From: Thermoflavimicrobium dichotomicum
Lineage (GTDB): Bacteria > Bacillota > Bacilli > Thermoactinomycetales > Thermoactinomycetaceae
Direction: 5' to 3'
NCBI RefSeq assembly: GCF_900114055.1
Contig: NZ_FORR01000007.1
Span: 62,001-126,000 of the forward strand
DNA length: 64,000 bases
The notes under the pieces are model-generated. The model made no database searches and was not told where the DNA came from. It saw nothing but the letters and a program-made list of their open reading frames with translations. Positions 43,608 to 52,563 of the stretch are shown here, piece by piece (position 1 is the first letter of the stretch; the number at the start of each line of letters is the position of its first letter). Made by a program: the position numbers and the translations under genes.

Positions 43608-44165
43608 TTATGCGCGAGATACATATTCTCCGCTACGAGTATCGACAATGATGCGATCACCTTGGTTGATAAAGAGCGGAACTTGTACCACAAAACCAGT
43701 AGACAGTTTTGCCGGTTTGCTACCACCAGATACGGTATCTCCTTTAATTCCCGGTTCCGTTTCGACGACTTCCAATTCTACCGTATTCGGTAGCTGAATT
43801 CCGATCGTTTCCCCTTTAAAGATGACCAGGTTTACATTCATATTTTCTTGCAAGAAATTGAGCTCATATTGTAAACGGTCAGCGGGTAATGTAATTTGAT
43901 CATACGTTTCGTTATCCATAAATGTATATTCGCCGCCGCTTTCATAAAGATATTGCATCTGCCGGGTTTCCACCATTGCTCTTGGTACTTTTTCGCCCGC
44001 ACGGAATGTACGCTCTTGAATATTTCCATTTCTCAAGTTACGCAGTTTGGAACGAACAAAAGCTGCTCCTTTTCCTGGCTTTACATGTTGGAACTCAATC
44101 ACTTGCCATACGTCTCCATCCAGTTCAATGGTTAAACCTGTACGAAAATCGTTCACACTAATCAT
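43608..44165 (-). CDS. efp: Elongation factor P
   Basis: Relieves ribosome stalling at polyproline. A 185-residue, three-domain EF-P with the modifiable lysine at residue 32 in the loop [11 protein letters not shown]. The C-terminal OB folds include [38 protein letters not shown] precedes the ATG. It follows the Xaa-Pro peptidase by 25 bp, as in B. subtilis. Confidence 0.98.
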   Translation of the reverse strand: MISVNDFRTGLTIELDGDVWQVIEFQHVKPGKGAAFVRSKLRNLRNGNIQERTFRAGEKVPRAMVETRQMQYLYESGGEYTFMDNETYDQITLPADRLQYELNFLQENMNVNLVIFKGETIGIQLPNTVELEVVETEPGIKGDTVSGGSKPAKLSTGFVVQVPLFINQGDRIIVDTRSGEYVSRA

Positions 44166-44190
44166 CCAGACTTCCTCCTAACATATAAAA

Positions 44191-45267
44191 TCAATCAATC
44201 ACAATTAATTCTTTCTTACTATGTGTTAGAACTTCATATCCTGATTCGGTCACAAGGACATCATCCTCGATCCGGACACCGCCAAAATCTGGGATATAAA
44301 TCCCCGGTTCCACTGTGACGATCATTCCAGGAACGAGCGTATCTTCACTCTGGGTAGAAAGATAAGGTCCTTCATGCACTTCCAATCCGATCCCATGTCC
44401 TGTACCATGTCCAAAGTAATCGCCATATCCTTGGCTTATAATGTAATTCCGTGCAGCCGCATCGACTTCAACACCAGATACTCCCGGTTGAATGGCACGA
44501 ATACCTCGATTCTCTGCCTCTAATACAGTATCATAAATTTCTTTTTGTTTGTCATTGGGTTTTCCTAACATAATGGTTCTCGTAATATCTGAAACGTAAC
44601 CATTATATAAGGCACCAAAATCCAAGGTGACCAAATCACCTTTTTCCAGCTTTTTGTCACTGGCTACACCATGGGGCAAAGCGGAACGTTTACCCGAAGC
44701 GATAATCATATCAAATGAAGAAGAGGTCGCTCCAAATTCCCGAAGTAAAAATTCCAAACGGGTAGCCACTTGCTTTTCGGTCATACCTGGACGAATCTCT
44801 TCCAAAATTCTTGCAAATGCCTGATCAGCAATAGAAGCTGCCTGACGGATGATGGCGATCTCTTCCTGATCCTTGATCATGCGCAGTTTATCAACAAAAA
44901 AGCTGGTTGGAGTGAGTTGAATGCCTTTACACCCGTCTTTCAGACGATTGAATTGTGCATAGGAAAGGTCTTCTGCTTCAACCGCCAGATTGGATACATC
45001 CAATCTACGGCATTCCTGAGCGATCGTTGGAATGAGATCCATATGTCGTTTATATTCGATCACCTTAAAAGATGATGCCTGTTGTTTGGCTTGAACAGTA
45101 TAACGGGTATCAACGAACAGGATCGCTTCGTTGGCCGTTACCAATACCGTTCCTGCTGAACCCGTAAACCCTGTGATATACCGACGATTGGGAGCACGAG
45201 TAATCAGGATGGCTTCTAGTCCATTTTGTTCCATTTGAGCACGGAGCCGTTTCAGTCGCTTCTCCAT
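44191..45267 (-). CDS. yqhT: Xaa-Pro aminopeptidase, M24 family (YqhT-like)
   Basis: A cytoplasmic 358-residue metallopeptidase. The N-terminal creatinase-like domain (1-125) has ILITRAPNRRYITGFTGSAG. The pita-bread catalytic domain has the metal ligands in VTLDFGALYNGYVSDITRT, FGHGTGHGIGLEVHEGPYL, MIVTVEPGIYI and GGVRIEDDVLV. The ATG at 45267 follows AAGGAG by eight bases and is preferred to the GTG at 45276. Confidence 0.95.
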   Translation of the reverse strand: MEKRLKRLRAQMEQNGLEAILITRAPNRRYITGFTGSAGTVLVTANEAILFVDTRYTVQAKQQASSFKVIEYKRHMDLIPTIAQECRRLDVSNLAVEAEDLSYAQFNRLKDGCKGIQLTPTSFFVDKLRMIKDQEEIAIIRQAASIADQAFARILEEIRPGMTEKQVATRLEFLLREFGATSSSFDMIIASGKRSALPHGVASDKKLEKGDLVTLDFGALYNGYVSDITRTIMLGKPNDKQKEIYDTVLEAENRGIRAIQPGVSGVEVDAAARNYIISQGYGDYFGHGTGHGIGLEVHEGPYLSTQSEDTLVPGMIVTVEPGIYIPDFGGVRIEDDVLVTESGYEVLTHSKKELIVID

Positions 45268-45279
45268 CGTTCCCACTCC

Positions 45280-45729
45280 TTATGTAAGTGCTGTTTTTTG
45301 ACAGCTTCGTTGGATCGCCATTAGGGCCAATTCATAGCCGATAAAACCCAAGCCAACAATTTGCCCAGCAGTGACAGGGGCGGTCACAGAGGTAGAACGA
45401 AATGGTTCACGGGCATGAATATTGGATAAGTGCACTTCGATTACCGGAACATCGATCGATGTGATCGCATCACGAATCGCATAACTATAATGCGTATACG
45501 CACCAGGATTCAAGATGATGTAATCATATTTTCCCTCAGCCATATGAAGCTGGTCAATCAATTCACCTTCTGCATTTGACTGAAAACAGGTAACGTTCAA
45601 ACCTAGCTCCGTACCCAGTTCAACCAACTGTTGATTCAGTTCTTCCAATGTACCTGTTCCATATATGCTCGGTTCTCGTTTACCTAACCGATTCAGGTTG
45701 GGACCATGAAGAACCAGCACTTGTATCAC
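45280..45729 (-). CDS. aroQ: Type II 3-dehydroquinate dehydratase
   Basis: Third step of the shikimate pathway. 149 residues with LHGPNLNRLGKREPSIYG (about 7-24, active-site Tyr and Arg), YIILNPGAYTHYSYAIRDAI and VIEVHLSNIHAREPFR. It uses a GTG start. Gene order aroQ, Xaa-Pro peptidase, efp is conserved in the genus-level relatives. Confidence 0.97.
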   Translation of the reverse strand: MIQVLVLHGPNLNRLGKREPSIYGTGTLEELNQQLVELGTELGLNVTCFQSNAEGELIDQLHMAEGKYDYIILNPGAYTHYSYAIRDAITSIDVPVIEVHLSNIHAREPFRSTSVTAPVTAGQIVGLGFIGYELALMAIQRSCQKTALT

Positions 45730-45913
45730 TATACATCATCCCCTGTCATTGTATCACAATTCGTGGAAAATCATTACCACAATTATTTATTGTCCCACGT
45801 TTTTTGTATTTTGTCCAATGTTTGATCGATCCATTGAAATCATACAATGATTTGCGGCTTTATGGTAAAATAAAGGTATTAAAGACAGAAACAAAGGTGG
45901 TGCAGTACTGCTC

Positions 45914-46906
45914 GTGGCTGAAAAACCCGTACTATACGGCGGACAAGCTGTCATAGAAGGTGTGATGTTTGGCGGTCGCTATACTCAGGTTACAGCTATC
46001 CGTCGAAAAAATGGGCAAATTGAAACATACGAAATATTAAAAAATGAACATCCGGCTCTTTCCTTCCTGAAAAAGATTCCTTTTATTCGTGGAATCGTTG
46101 CATTGGTTGAATCAAGTGCGTCCGGAGCCAAACATCTTCAATTTGCTTCCGAAAAATACGAACAAGATATGGATGAAGATGATGAAAGTACTGCAAGCGC
46201 TTCCGAAGATTCCTCTTCTTCTTCGTGGAATGTTGGAATGATGATAAGTGTCACGATCCTGGGCATTTTATCCTTTATTGTCGGGAAAATCATTTTTACT
46301 GCTGTACCTGCTTTTTTAGCGAGTGTTTTATTTGACCGTTTTACCAAAAACCTCATTATTCAAAATCTGATCGAAGGTGGTATCAAAACCCTTTTATTAC
46401 TTACGTATTTATGGATTATATCGCAAACTCCCATCATCAAACGGTTGTTTCAATATCATGGTGCAGAACACAAAGTGATTAGCACGTATGAACTTGGGCA
46501 AGAATTAACAGTAGAAAATGTTCAAAAACAGTCCACTCTTCACTATCGCTGTGGAAGCAGTTTTATCATCCTTACAGTCATTGTTGGTGTGATTCTGTAC
46601 TCCTTCTTCCATTATGATACCGTCTGGGATCGGATATGGAATCGAATCCTGCTTATTCCAGTTGTCATTGGCCTCTCCTATGAACTGTTACGCTTTACCA
46701 ATGCAGTAAGAAACGTACCTGTCCTTGGCCTTCTGGGTTACCCCGGATTATGGCTACAGAAATTAACAACCAAAGAACCATCGGATGATCAAGTGGAAGT
46801 AGCCATTGCCGCCTTTAACCGTATGCTCGAACTTGACGCAGAAATTGCCCAAAGCAAGAGTACAGAACAAGCAGCCACTGCACATCTTTCCTCTTCCACA
46901 TCTTAA
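45914..46906 (+). CDS. yqhQ: DUF1385 membrane protein YqhQ
   Basis: A 330-residue DUF1385 protein. The N-terminal YGGQAVIEGVMFGGRY is the family signature. Four or more membrane helices follow (about 118-150, 160-180, 220-240, 255-275), and the conserved YHGAEHKVISTYELG (about 178-192) and TLHYRCGSSFI resemble a metal or thiol site. An Asp/Ser-rich loop precedes the first helix. It starts at GTG; AAAGGTGG is rather far upstream. Function unknown. Divergent from aroQ. Confidence 0.92.
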   Translation: MAEKPVLYGGQAVIEGVMFGGRYTQVTAIRRKNGQIETYEILKNEHPALSFLKKIPFIRGIVALVESSASGAKHLQFASEKYEQDMDEDDESTASASEDSSSSSWNVGMMISVTILGILSFIVGKIIFTAVPAFLASVLFDRFTKNLIIQNLIEGGIKTLLLLTYLWIISQTPIIKRLFQYHGAEHKVISTYELGQELTVENVQKQSTLHYRCGSSFIILTVIVGVILYSFFHYDTVWDRIWNRILLIPVVIGLSYELLRFTNAVRNVPVLGLLGYPGLWLQKLTTKEPSDDQVEVAIAAFNRMLELDAEIAQSKSTEQAATAHLSSSTS

Positions 46907-46947
46907 GACCCCTATGTTTTTGGGTTCTGCAAAGAAAGGGTGGTTGT

Positions 46948-47298
46948 ATGGTTTCTCACTCTTCCCACTCAAAAGGATGGAGATGGGTTATCTTTACACT
47001 GATTGGGATTGGATTTGGACATAAGGTGTGGAATTCCTTATCAACTTTATGGCTATTTCTGTTGGATATCATGATACCGGCACTTTTAATCGGTATCGTT
47101 ATTTATCTCTATAAATATCCTCCAAAATGGTTACGCAGAATCAGCCTTTCTCAACGACCACCCCATGTACGTTATCGCAAAAAAAACAAAACAGATTCCA
47201 ACCTCAAAAAAACCCGTCCACTCCGAATCGTTAGCCATCAAAAGAAAAAAAACCATCCTTTTCGAGTCATTGATGGTAACAAGAAAAAATCACTTTGA
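46948..47298 (+). CDS. Small basic membrane protein (YqhP-like)
   Basis: A 116-residue protein with two membrane helices (about 12-30 and 32-54) and a long, strongly basic tail (RYRKKNKTDSNLKKTRPLR). Position right after yqhQ and topology match B. subtilis YqhP. AAAGGGTGG precedes the ATG. Function unknown. Confidence 0.75.
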   Translation: MVSHSSHSKGWRWVIFTLIGIGFGHKVWNSLSTLWLFLLDIMIPALLIGIVIYLYKYPPKWLRRISLSQRPPHVRYRKKNKTDSNLKKTRPLRIVSHQKKKNHPFRVIDGNKKKSL

Positions 47299-47300
47299 TC

Positions 47301-47334
47301 TCCCTCTTTCGCCTGAAGAGGGATTTTTTTTACC
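47301..47334 (+). terminator. Rho-independent terminator after yqhQ-yqhP
   Basis: CCCTCTT and AAGAGGG form a 7-bp stem followed by ATTTTTTTT. Confidence 0.85.
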
Positions 47335-47686
47335 CGAACCGCAAGATTTGCCGATCAGACTGAATCATCCAGACACGTATGGAACCACGCACTTCAGCTA
47401 AAATATAGGGATAAACAACCACTTGTGGATAGAATTTATCTTTCTCAGGATGCCGTTCTTCAACAAATACATCCGTCTCTTTTTCATCCCCTTCCACCTT
47501 GATCAATTCCAATCGATAGCCGGGATTCGGTCGCATTCCCAAGGCAATCAAGAGATAATGCTGTTCTTGCCAAGTATAAACAAATAAGCCTTTTTTTCTT
47601 TTATGCTCATAAAACCATACCAATACCTCTTTAGGTAATTGATCCATCTTTTTGTCTTCGATCACCCGAAAATTTTCATGTGGCAT
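47330..47686 (-). CDS. PrcB_C-like domain protein
   Basis: A 118-residue soluble protein. The segment ALGMRPNPGYRLELIKVEGDE (about 50-70) resembles the beta-hairpin motif of PrcB C-terminal domains, often found in protease-associated proteins. GGAGGAG eight bases before the ATG at 47686 sets the start. It directly follows the patatin gene and may share its transcript. Function uncertain. Confidence 0.65.
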   Translation of the reverse strand: MPHENFRVIEDKKMDQLPKEVLVWFYEHKRKKGLFVYTWQEQHYLLIALGMRPNPGYRLELIKVEGDEKETDVFVEERHPEKDKFYPQVVVYPYILAEVRGSIRVWMIQSDRQILRFG

Positions 47687-47706
47687 AAATTGCTCCTCCA
47701 ATGAAT

Positions 47707-48624
47707 CTAATTTCTCTTTCCACGTACTTGCAGATATTGTTCAAACGTCCAATCACGGAAAAATGCTTCTGCTGCTTTTTGACCTGATCGAAACAATTGT
47801 TCTTTTTGTTCGCGATTAAGGGAAAAGTCTGTGATCTTGATTCCCATCGAAGGAACCATGATCGTTCGCAATTGATCTTGCCCCTGAATGGCTCGATTAT
47901 CATGTGCTTCTAACATGGTAAAAAAAATCGACATCAGCATACTAAAGGGGCCGTCAATCCGATTGATCTTTTTTTCTGAAGAAGATACCAAACAAAAACC
48001 AAACGTAGGCCAGCGAGGTTCTTCCTGGTCAAACAACCAAACCGGAAAATTGCTTAATACGCCGCCATCCACAATATAACAATGGGTGCGATGAGATTGA
48101 TGGCGAATTTTTACGGGTTGAAAAAAATAAGGAATACTGGCACTCATTCTGACTGCCCGAGCCACTGATATTTCTTCCTTTTTATATCCATAGTTTATCA
48201 AATCATCAGGCAAAACCAACAATTGGCTAAGTGTAATATCAGAAGCAATGACATGCAATTCTGTATCTCCCTGAAAGTCTGAAAATGTTTCAATTCCTTT
48301 GGCCTTTAAAAGGGAAGCTAACCATTTTTCCAAAGCATCTCCTGAATACATTCCCTTTTTGAGCCAAATGCGAAGCAAAGGCCCAATATACGGGATTTGA
48401 TTAAACCAATTCGGAGATAAAAAATCCAAAAAGTTTTTCTCCATTAAAATCTGGTACAATTCATCCGCAGTATATCCTGCTGCAATCAAGGAAGCGATCA
48501 CCGCTCCAGCTGAAGTTCCTGCCACCCGCTTCCAACGAAATCCCTTTTTCTCCGCAACGGATAATGCACCAACCAAACCAATTCCTTTTACTCCTCCACC
48601 TTCAAATACGGCATCTGCCCACAT
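47707..48624 (-). CDS. yqhO: Patatin-like phospholipase (YqhO-like)
   Basis: A lipid acyl hydrolase of about 305 residues with a Ser-Asp dyad. The oxyanion loop is FEGGGVKGIGLVGAL, the nucleophile GTSAGAVIASLIAAGY (GxSxG) and the acidic residue lies in YIVDGGVLSNFPVW (DGG). Start codon is uncertain: the ATG at 48624 has GGGAG 11 bases upstream, while 48642/48645 are also possible. Gene neighbourhood matches B. subtilis yqhO. Confidence 0.9.
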   Translation of the reverse strand: MWADAVFEGGGVKGIGLVGALSVAEKKGFRWKRVAGTSAGAVIASLIAAGYTADELYQILMEKNFLDFLSPNWFNQIPYIGPLLRIWLKKGMYSGDALEKWLASLLKAKGIETFSDFQGDTELHVIASDITLSQLLVLPDDLINYGYKKEEISVARAVRMSASIPYFFQPVKIRHQSHRTHCYIVDGGVLSNFPVWLFDQEEPRWPTFGFCLVSSSEKKINRIDGPFSMLMSIFFTMLEAHDNRAIQGQDQLRTIMVPSMGIKITDFSLNREQKEQLFRSGQKAAEAFFRDWTFEQYLQVRGKRN

Positions 48625-48678
48625 ACATATTCCAGCTCCCATCACTCTTTTAAGATCATTGTATGATTAAATGTATAA

Positions 48679-48706
48679 AAAAACCCAGGGATTGAGTCCA
48701 TGGGTT
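48679..48706 (-). terminator. Rho-independent terminator after mntR
   Basis: AACCCATGG and CCCTGGGTT pair with one mismatch and are followed by TTTTTTATAC on the minus strand. Confidence 0.8.
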
Positions 48707-49151
48707 AGAGTGACTGAAGATCTTCGATTTCTTCCTGTTCCGTTTTTTCCTTCAATAGCCGTAAATGTTCTACAATCTCTGGGTTTTTTCCTAAAAAATC
48801 AACCAGGTTTTCGATGCATGTAATGGAATCCCAACTCAGATGATGTTCAATCCCCTCAACATCGTTGTAAATGTGCTCCTCATTTACGCCGATCAGCCGT
48901 AAAAACTGCTCCAGTAAATGATGTCGATCCACTAGGCGCTTTCCTATTTTCTTTCCTTTTGCAGTAAGAACAAGCCCACGATATTTCTCATACACCAAAT
49001 ATTTGCTTTGATCCAGCTTTTGTACCATTTTCGTAACCGATGAGGGGTGTACTTCCAACGCTTCGGCAATGTCAGATACTCGTGCATAACCTTTTTGTTC
49101 AATCAATTTATAAATATTTTCCAAATAGTCTTCCATGCTTGGCGTTGGCAT
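48705..49151 (-). CDS. mntR: Manganese-dependent repressor MntR
   Basis: A DtxR-family manganese sensor that represses manganese uptake. The N-terminal winged helix ([25 protein letters not shown]) is nearly identical to the B. subtilis protein. All metal ligands are present at the same numbers: Asp8, Glu11, His77, Glu99, Glu102, His103. 148 residues. AGGAGGGG precedes the ATG. Its likely target, mntABCD, lies 4.4 kb away at 53544..57379. Confidence 0.97.
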   Translation of the reverse strand: MPTPSMEDYLENIYKLIEQKGYARVSDIAEALEVHPSSVTKMVQKLDQSKYLVYEKYRGLVLTAKGKKIGKRLVDRHHLLEQFLRLIGVNEEHIYNDVEGIEHHLSWDSITCIENLVDFLGKNPEIVEHLRLLKEKTEQEEIEDLQSL

Positions 49152-49226
49152 AGATAACCCCTCCTATACTAGCGTCTGATAATTTCATTTTATCACACAT
49201 CTTTACCATAAACATCCAACACACCA

Positions 49227-49784
49227 TCAAATTTTTCGCAATTCCCTTCCCATTAATCGAATCGCTTCCACCAAATTTTTGCCCAGTTCTTCCAAACGTT
49301 GCTGTATCTTTTCGTCTTTCAATGTACCATCCGGATTAAACGCCATATACGAGCGCGGCACCGAAACCATGGACGGCAATGGCCATGCATGCAAGGTGCG
49401 ACAAATAATATTCATGGTGTTAAGAGTATTGGTTGCTCCCAAAGCTCCACCTGCAGTTCCAACAAGAGCGACAAATTTTCCTTCCAACTCACGTGCACCA
49501 ATAAAATCCAAGGCATTCTTTAAAACACCAGAAATACTTCCATGATATTCAGGTGAACCCAGAATAAATCCATCCGCCTCTAACATTTTGGCTTTGAATT
49601 GATGAACTGCTTCTGGATACGTGGATTCATCCGAACGATCGTCATAGATTGGCAAAGGATTCTTCCTGAAATCATACAGTTCTACTTCTGCTCCTTGTTT
49701 CTTTGCCGCTTCCATTACAATCTGAACAGCACGTTTCGTGGTAGAGTTTGGATTCATGCTTCCGGCTAGGGCCAGGATTTTCAA
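49227..49784 (-). CDS. NADPH-dependent FMN reductase
   Basis: A flavodoxin-like oxidoreductase of about 185 residues. The phosphate-binding loop is LAGSMNPNSTTKRA (about 6-19) and the second flavin motif is GSPEYHGSISGVLKNALDF (about 76-94), with GTAGGALGATNTL later. It probably reduces FMN, quinones or azo compounds. AAAGGAG overlaps the GTG at 49793; the TTG at 49784 has correct spacing and is preferred. Confidence 0.9.
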   Translation of the reverse strand: MKILALAGSMNPNSTTKRAVQIVMEAAKKQGAEVELYDFRKNPLPIYDDRSDESTYPEAVHQFKAKMLEADGFILGSPEYHGSISGVLKNALDFIGARELEGKFVALVGTAGGALGATNTLNTMNIICRTLHAWPLPSMVSVPRSYMAFNPDGTLKDEKIQQRLEELGKNLVEAIRLMGRELRKI

Positions 49785-49867
49785 CGCAAACACTCCTTTA
49801 GTTTATGTAGAAGGCCTGATACTATGATTCTTCGGGCAAGAATCCTTTTTGTATCAAGTGATTTCCT

Positions 49868-50066
49868 TGACCACTCCCCATGTGAAAACGCAGGGGATTC
49901 TTGGGTAATCCCTTCTACTGAAGAGAAATGAACCAAGCTCAACCCGCCAGTCCAGCGGTGAAAAAGATATTTTTCAAACTAGCCCTACTGCTTGGTTTTC
50001 GCTTTTCAGCCTAGTTTGATGCTCGCTCTCGTCCCGATCGGGTTTTCTCGCTCTCAAGAATATAAA
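49868..50066 (-). mobile_element. Solitary IS605-type right end with guide-RNA scaffold
   Basis: Reading the minus strand, about 190 bases end in CAAGAATCCCC, a short stem (CCCCTGCG/TGGGGAG-like) and the cleavage-type end GGTCAA, as in the right ends of IS200/IS605 elements. No tnpA or tnpB remains. The last 45 bases resemble the scar at 52452-52500, and the 11-base end motif is shared with the intact element's right end at 58634. It lies upstream of the FMN reductase gene. Confidence 0.6.
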
Positions 50067-50068
50067 AG

Positions 50069-50091
50069 ATCATGCGTACCGTACGCATGAT
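50069..50091. repeat. Perfect 23-bp palindrome
   Basis: ATCATGCGTAC-C-GTACGCATGAT, 11 bp per arm. It borders the solitary IS605-type remnant and could be its other end, or an operator for the neighbouring genes. Confidence 0.7.
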
Positions 50092-50236
50092 TCAGTATAC
50101 AAGATTTAAACTCTTATTTCTATGGTCAGAAAGTGAAAATAGCCTATTTTTTCACCTGCATTTCTCTTTCTTCATCACTTTTGAGCTTGAATTAATCCTT
50201 ATCCTTCGGTCCACGCAAATACCACTCAGGAAATAT

Positions 50237-50707
50237 TCATACCTTATGAGACGCCAGACGAATATAATCCACAAACACTTTTCCTTTATTTAAGGAAAAG
50301 ACGACCGAAATCGATCGCGTTCCCTTGGGAGGAGAAGGAACAATGGTAAAATATGGTGAAAAACGGAGAGCTTTAGGTTGAGGTAAAGTGATCATCAGTG
50401 GAGTGGCGCGTAACCATTTCCCGTGCGAATCAAAGTATACTACGGTGGCAAATATCGTTGGCCTGTATTGATTTGGACTTGCATTCAAAAGGCGAAAATA
50501 CAAATAATAAGCACACGAACTTTCCAGATGGTCCGTTTGAATTCTTTGCTTTAAGACACTCGGTTCCGATGAAGAGCTTCCCAATAACAAGGAGGCGTCA
50601 CCAGAAACAACCGGATTCTGTACCCGTTTTATATTCTTTCCTTCCCACGGCCGTAATCCCTGTCGAAAACCACCATTGAGCAAAATATTTTTATTCGAGC
50701 AAGTCAT
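50237..50707 (-). CDS. Hypothetical carbohydrate-binding-like (beta-sandwich) protein
   Basis: A 156-residue protein without a signal peptide. The start ILLNGGFRQGLRPWEG is the classic opening of galactose-binding-like or CBM4/9-type jelly rolls, followed by SGDASLLLG and a YYLYFRLLNASPN strand. Similar domains open many Bacillus spore-surface or phage proteins. GAGGAAAAAA lies before the ATG. No partner genes nearby; function unknown. Confidence 0.65.
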   Translation of the reverse strand: MTCSNKNILLNGGFRQGLRPWEGKNIKRVQNPVVSGDASLLLGSSSSEPSVLKQRIQTDHLESSCAYYLYFRLLNASPNQYRPTIFATVVYFDSHGKWLRATPLMITLPQPKALRFSPYFTIVPSPPKGTRSISVVFSLNKGKVFVDYIRLASHKV

Positions 50708-50782
50708 TTTTTTCCTCCTCTAAACAAAAACTTTCTCTATCTTACGGAGAACCCAACAAAAAAGTACAAAGAACAATAAAAA

Positions 50783-50812
50783 TTAGACTACTATATTGTT
50801 TCGAAGTATAAT
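50783..50812 (+). promoter_or_regulatory. Promoter of hutH
   Basis: TTAGAC (50783-50788) and TATAAT (50807-50812) are 18 bases apart, giving a leader of about 105 nt before the hutH start. Confidence 0.6.
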
Positions 50813-50845
50813 AATATTAAATAATTTTAGAATCAAATATCCAAA

Positions 50846-50884
50846 AGAAGGGAGGGTTAGGATACTTACCTAACCCTCCCTTCT
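50846..50884 (+). promoter_or_regulatory. Hairpin in the hutH leader (putative attenuator)
   Basis: Two 16-base arms (AGAAGGGAGGGTTAGG and its exact complement) with a 7-nt loop are followed by ATTTATTTCT. It ends 39 bases before the hutH ATG. In B. subtilis the hut operon is controlled by antitermination at such a hairpin; the antiterminator HutP is not in this window. Confidence 0.7.
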
Positions 50885-50923
50885 ATTTATTTCTATGCCA
50901 AAATAAAGGAGGAAAGCGCTAAT

Positions 50924-52456
50924 ATGAAGAAGGATGAAATGATTGAAATTCATGGTGATTCGTTAACATTTCAACAGTATGCCGCTGTTGTCTATGATCG
51001 AGTGCCTGTTCGTCTCAGTGATGAAGCCATGACCAAAATGGCACAGTCCAAGCAATTTGTCAATGATCTAGCGGCACAGGAGCAAAGCATTTACGGAGTG
51101 ACAACAGGCTTTGGCAAGTTCAGTGATTGTGTGATCAGCAGTCAACAGGCTCAAGAATTACAACTAAATCTGATTAAAAGCCATGCCTGCGGTATAGGTG
51201 AACCGCTACCTGAGACCATTGTTCGCGGGATGATGCTGTTAAGGATCAATGCATTAGCCAAAGGGTATTCGGGTATTTCTCCAAATACAGTCCAAGCACT
51301 CATCACACTATTAAATCATGAAGTGCATCCGATCGTTCCTTCACAAGGGTCTTTAGGTGCCAGTGGTGATCTGGCTCCTCTCGCTCATATGTGCCTGCCT
51401 TTGCTCGGTTTGGGCTATGTCAATCATCATGGAAAACCCAAACCATCTGCCCAAGCTCTCAAGGAAATCGGCTTAGAACCCATTCGCCTGGAGGCAAAAG
51501 AAGGATTGGCTCTGATCAATGGAACCCAGATGATGTGCAGTATCCTGGCAGACTCCATTCTTCGTGCGAAAAATCTTTTGTTAGCTGCAGACATTATCTC
51601 TGCTCTAACCATTGAAGCACTGCAAGGTATTCCCCATGCATTTCATCCTCTGCTCCAACAAGTCAGAGGACATCAGGGACAGATCATGACTGCCCAAAAT
51701 ATGCGAAATCTGCTGAAAGAGAGCAAACAAGTGACCTCTTCGGGAGAAAAACGGGTTCAGGATGCTTACAGTTTACGTTGTATCCCGCAAGTTCATGGTG
51801 CTTCTAAAGATACGTATCACTTTGCTGAGCGAATTGTGGCCACCGAAATGAATGCAGCCACTGATAATCCACTTATCTTTACTGAGATTGGCGAGGTGAT
51901 TTCAGGCGGTAATTTTCATGGTCAGCCCCTGGCTTTTGCAGCTGATTTCCTGAAAATCGCCATGGCTGAAATCGCAAATATTTCCGAACGCAGAATCGAA
52001 CGTTTGGTAAATCCACAACTTAGCAATCTTCCTGCTTTTCTTACGCAAAATGGCGGACTCCATTCGGGATACATGATTCTGCAATATGTAGCTGCGTCAC
52101 TGGTCTCAGAAAACAAAGTATTATGCCATCCCGCATCGGTTGATTCCATCCCCTCTTCTGCCAATCAAGAGGACCATGTCAGTATGGGATCCATCGCTGC
52201 CCGAAAATGTTTGGATGTTATTGAAAACGTTTCCAAAGTGCTGGCCATTGAATATGTATGTGCCACCCAAGCCTTGGAATTTACTCCGAACCAATGTGGT
52301 CAGGGTACTCGAATTGCATATGAACTCTTGCGCCAGTATCTTCCACCACTCACAACCGATCGTGAAGGTCATGAAGATATTGCCACTGCTCATAAATTGA
52401 TTCAAAGCGGAAGATTGGTTCAAGAAGTGACAACACAAATGGACTTGCAAATTTGA
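50924..52456 (+). CDS. hutH: Histidine ammonia-lyase
   Basis: Converts histidine to urocanate, the first step of histidine breakdown. The self-forming MIO cofactor derives from Ala146-Ser147-Gly148 in GSLGASGDLAPLAHM. YGVTTGFGKF, the NGTQMM segment and EMNAATDNPLIF are active-site elements. 510 residues, normal. AAAGGAGG precedes the ATG. It stands alone without hutU, hutI, hutG or hutP in view, so the rest of the pathway lies elsewhere or is absent. An IS605-type scar starts at its stop codon. Confidence 0.97.
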   Translation: MKKDEMIEIHGDSLTFQQYAAVVYDRVPVRLSDEAMTKMAQSKQFVNDLAAQEQSIYGVTTGFGKFSDCVISSQQAQELQLNLIKSHACGIGEPLPETIVRGMMLLRINALAKGYSGISPNTVQALITLLNHEVHPIVPSQGSLGASGDLAPLAHMCLPLLGLGYVNHHGKPKPSAQALKEIGLEPIRLEAKEGLALINGTQMMCSILADSILRAKNLLLAADIISALTIEALQGIPHAFHPLLQQVRGHQGQIMTAQNMRNLLKESKQVTSSGEKRVQDAYSLRCIPQVHGASKDTYHFAERIVATEMNAATDNPLIFTEIGEVISGGNFHGQPLAFAADFLKIAMAEIANISERRIERLVNPQLSNLPAFLTQNGGLHSGYMILQYVAASLVSENKVLCHPASVDSIPSSANQEDHVSMGSIAARKCLDVIENVSKVLAIEYVCATQALEFTPNQCGQGTRIAYELLRQYLPPLTTDREGHEDIATAHKLIQSGRLVQEVTTQMDLQI

Positions 52457-52500
52457 CCCCTTGTGTAAACGCAAGGGGGTTCTTGGGTAATCCTATCGAC
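52452..52500 (-). mobile_element. Short IS605-type right-end scar after hutH
   Basis: On the minus strand the sequence reads GGATTACCCAAGAACCCCC, a stem-loop (CCCCTTGCG...CAAGGGG) and ends GGTCAA at the hutH stop codon. About 45 bases match the larger remnant at 49868-50066. As it follows the stop it can also act as a transcript end for hutH. Confidence 0.6.
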
Positions 52501-52563
52501 AGAAAGGAAAAGAAATAAAAACGAAGCGATATGGTAATCATGTCATACCGCTTCTGTTCATAT

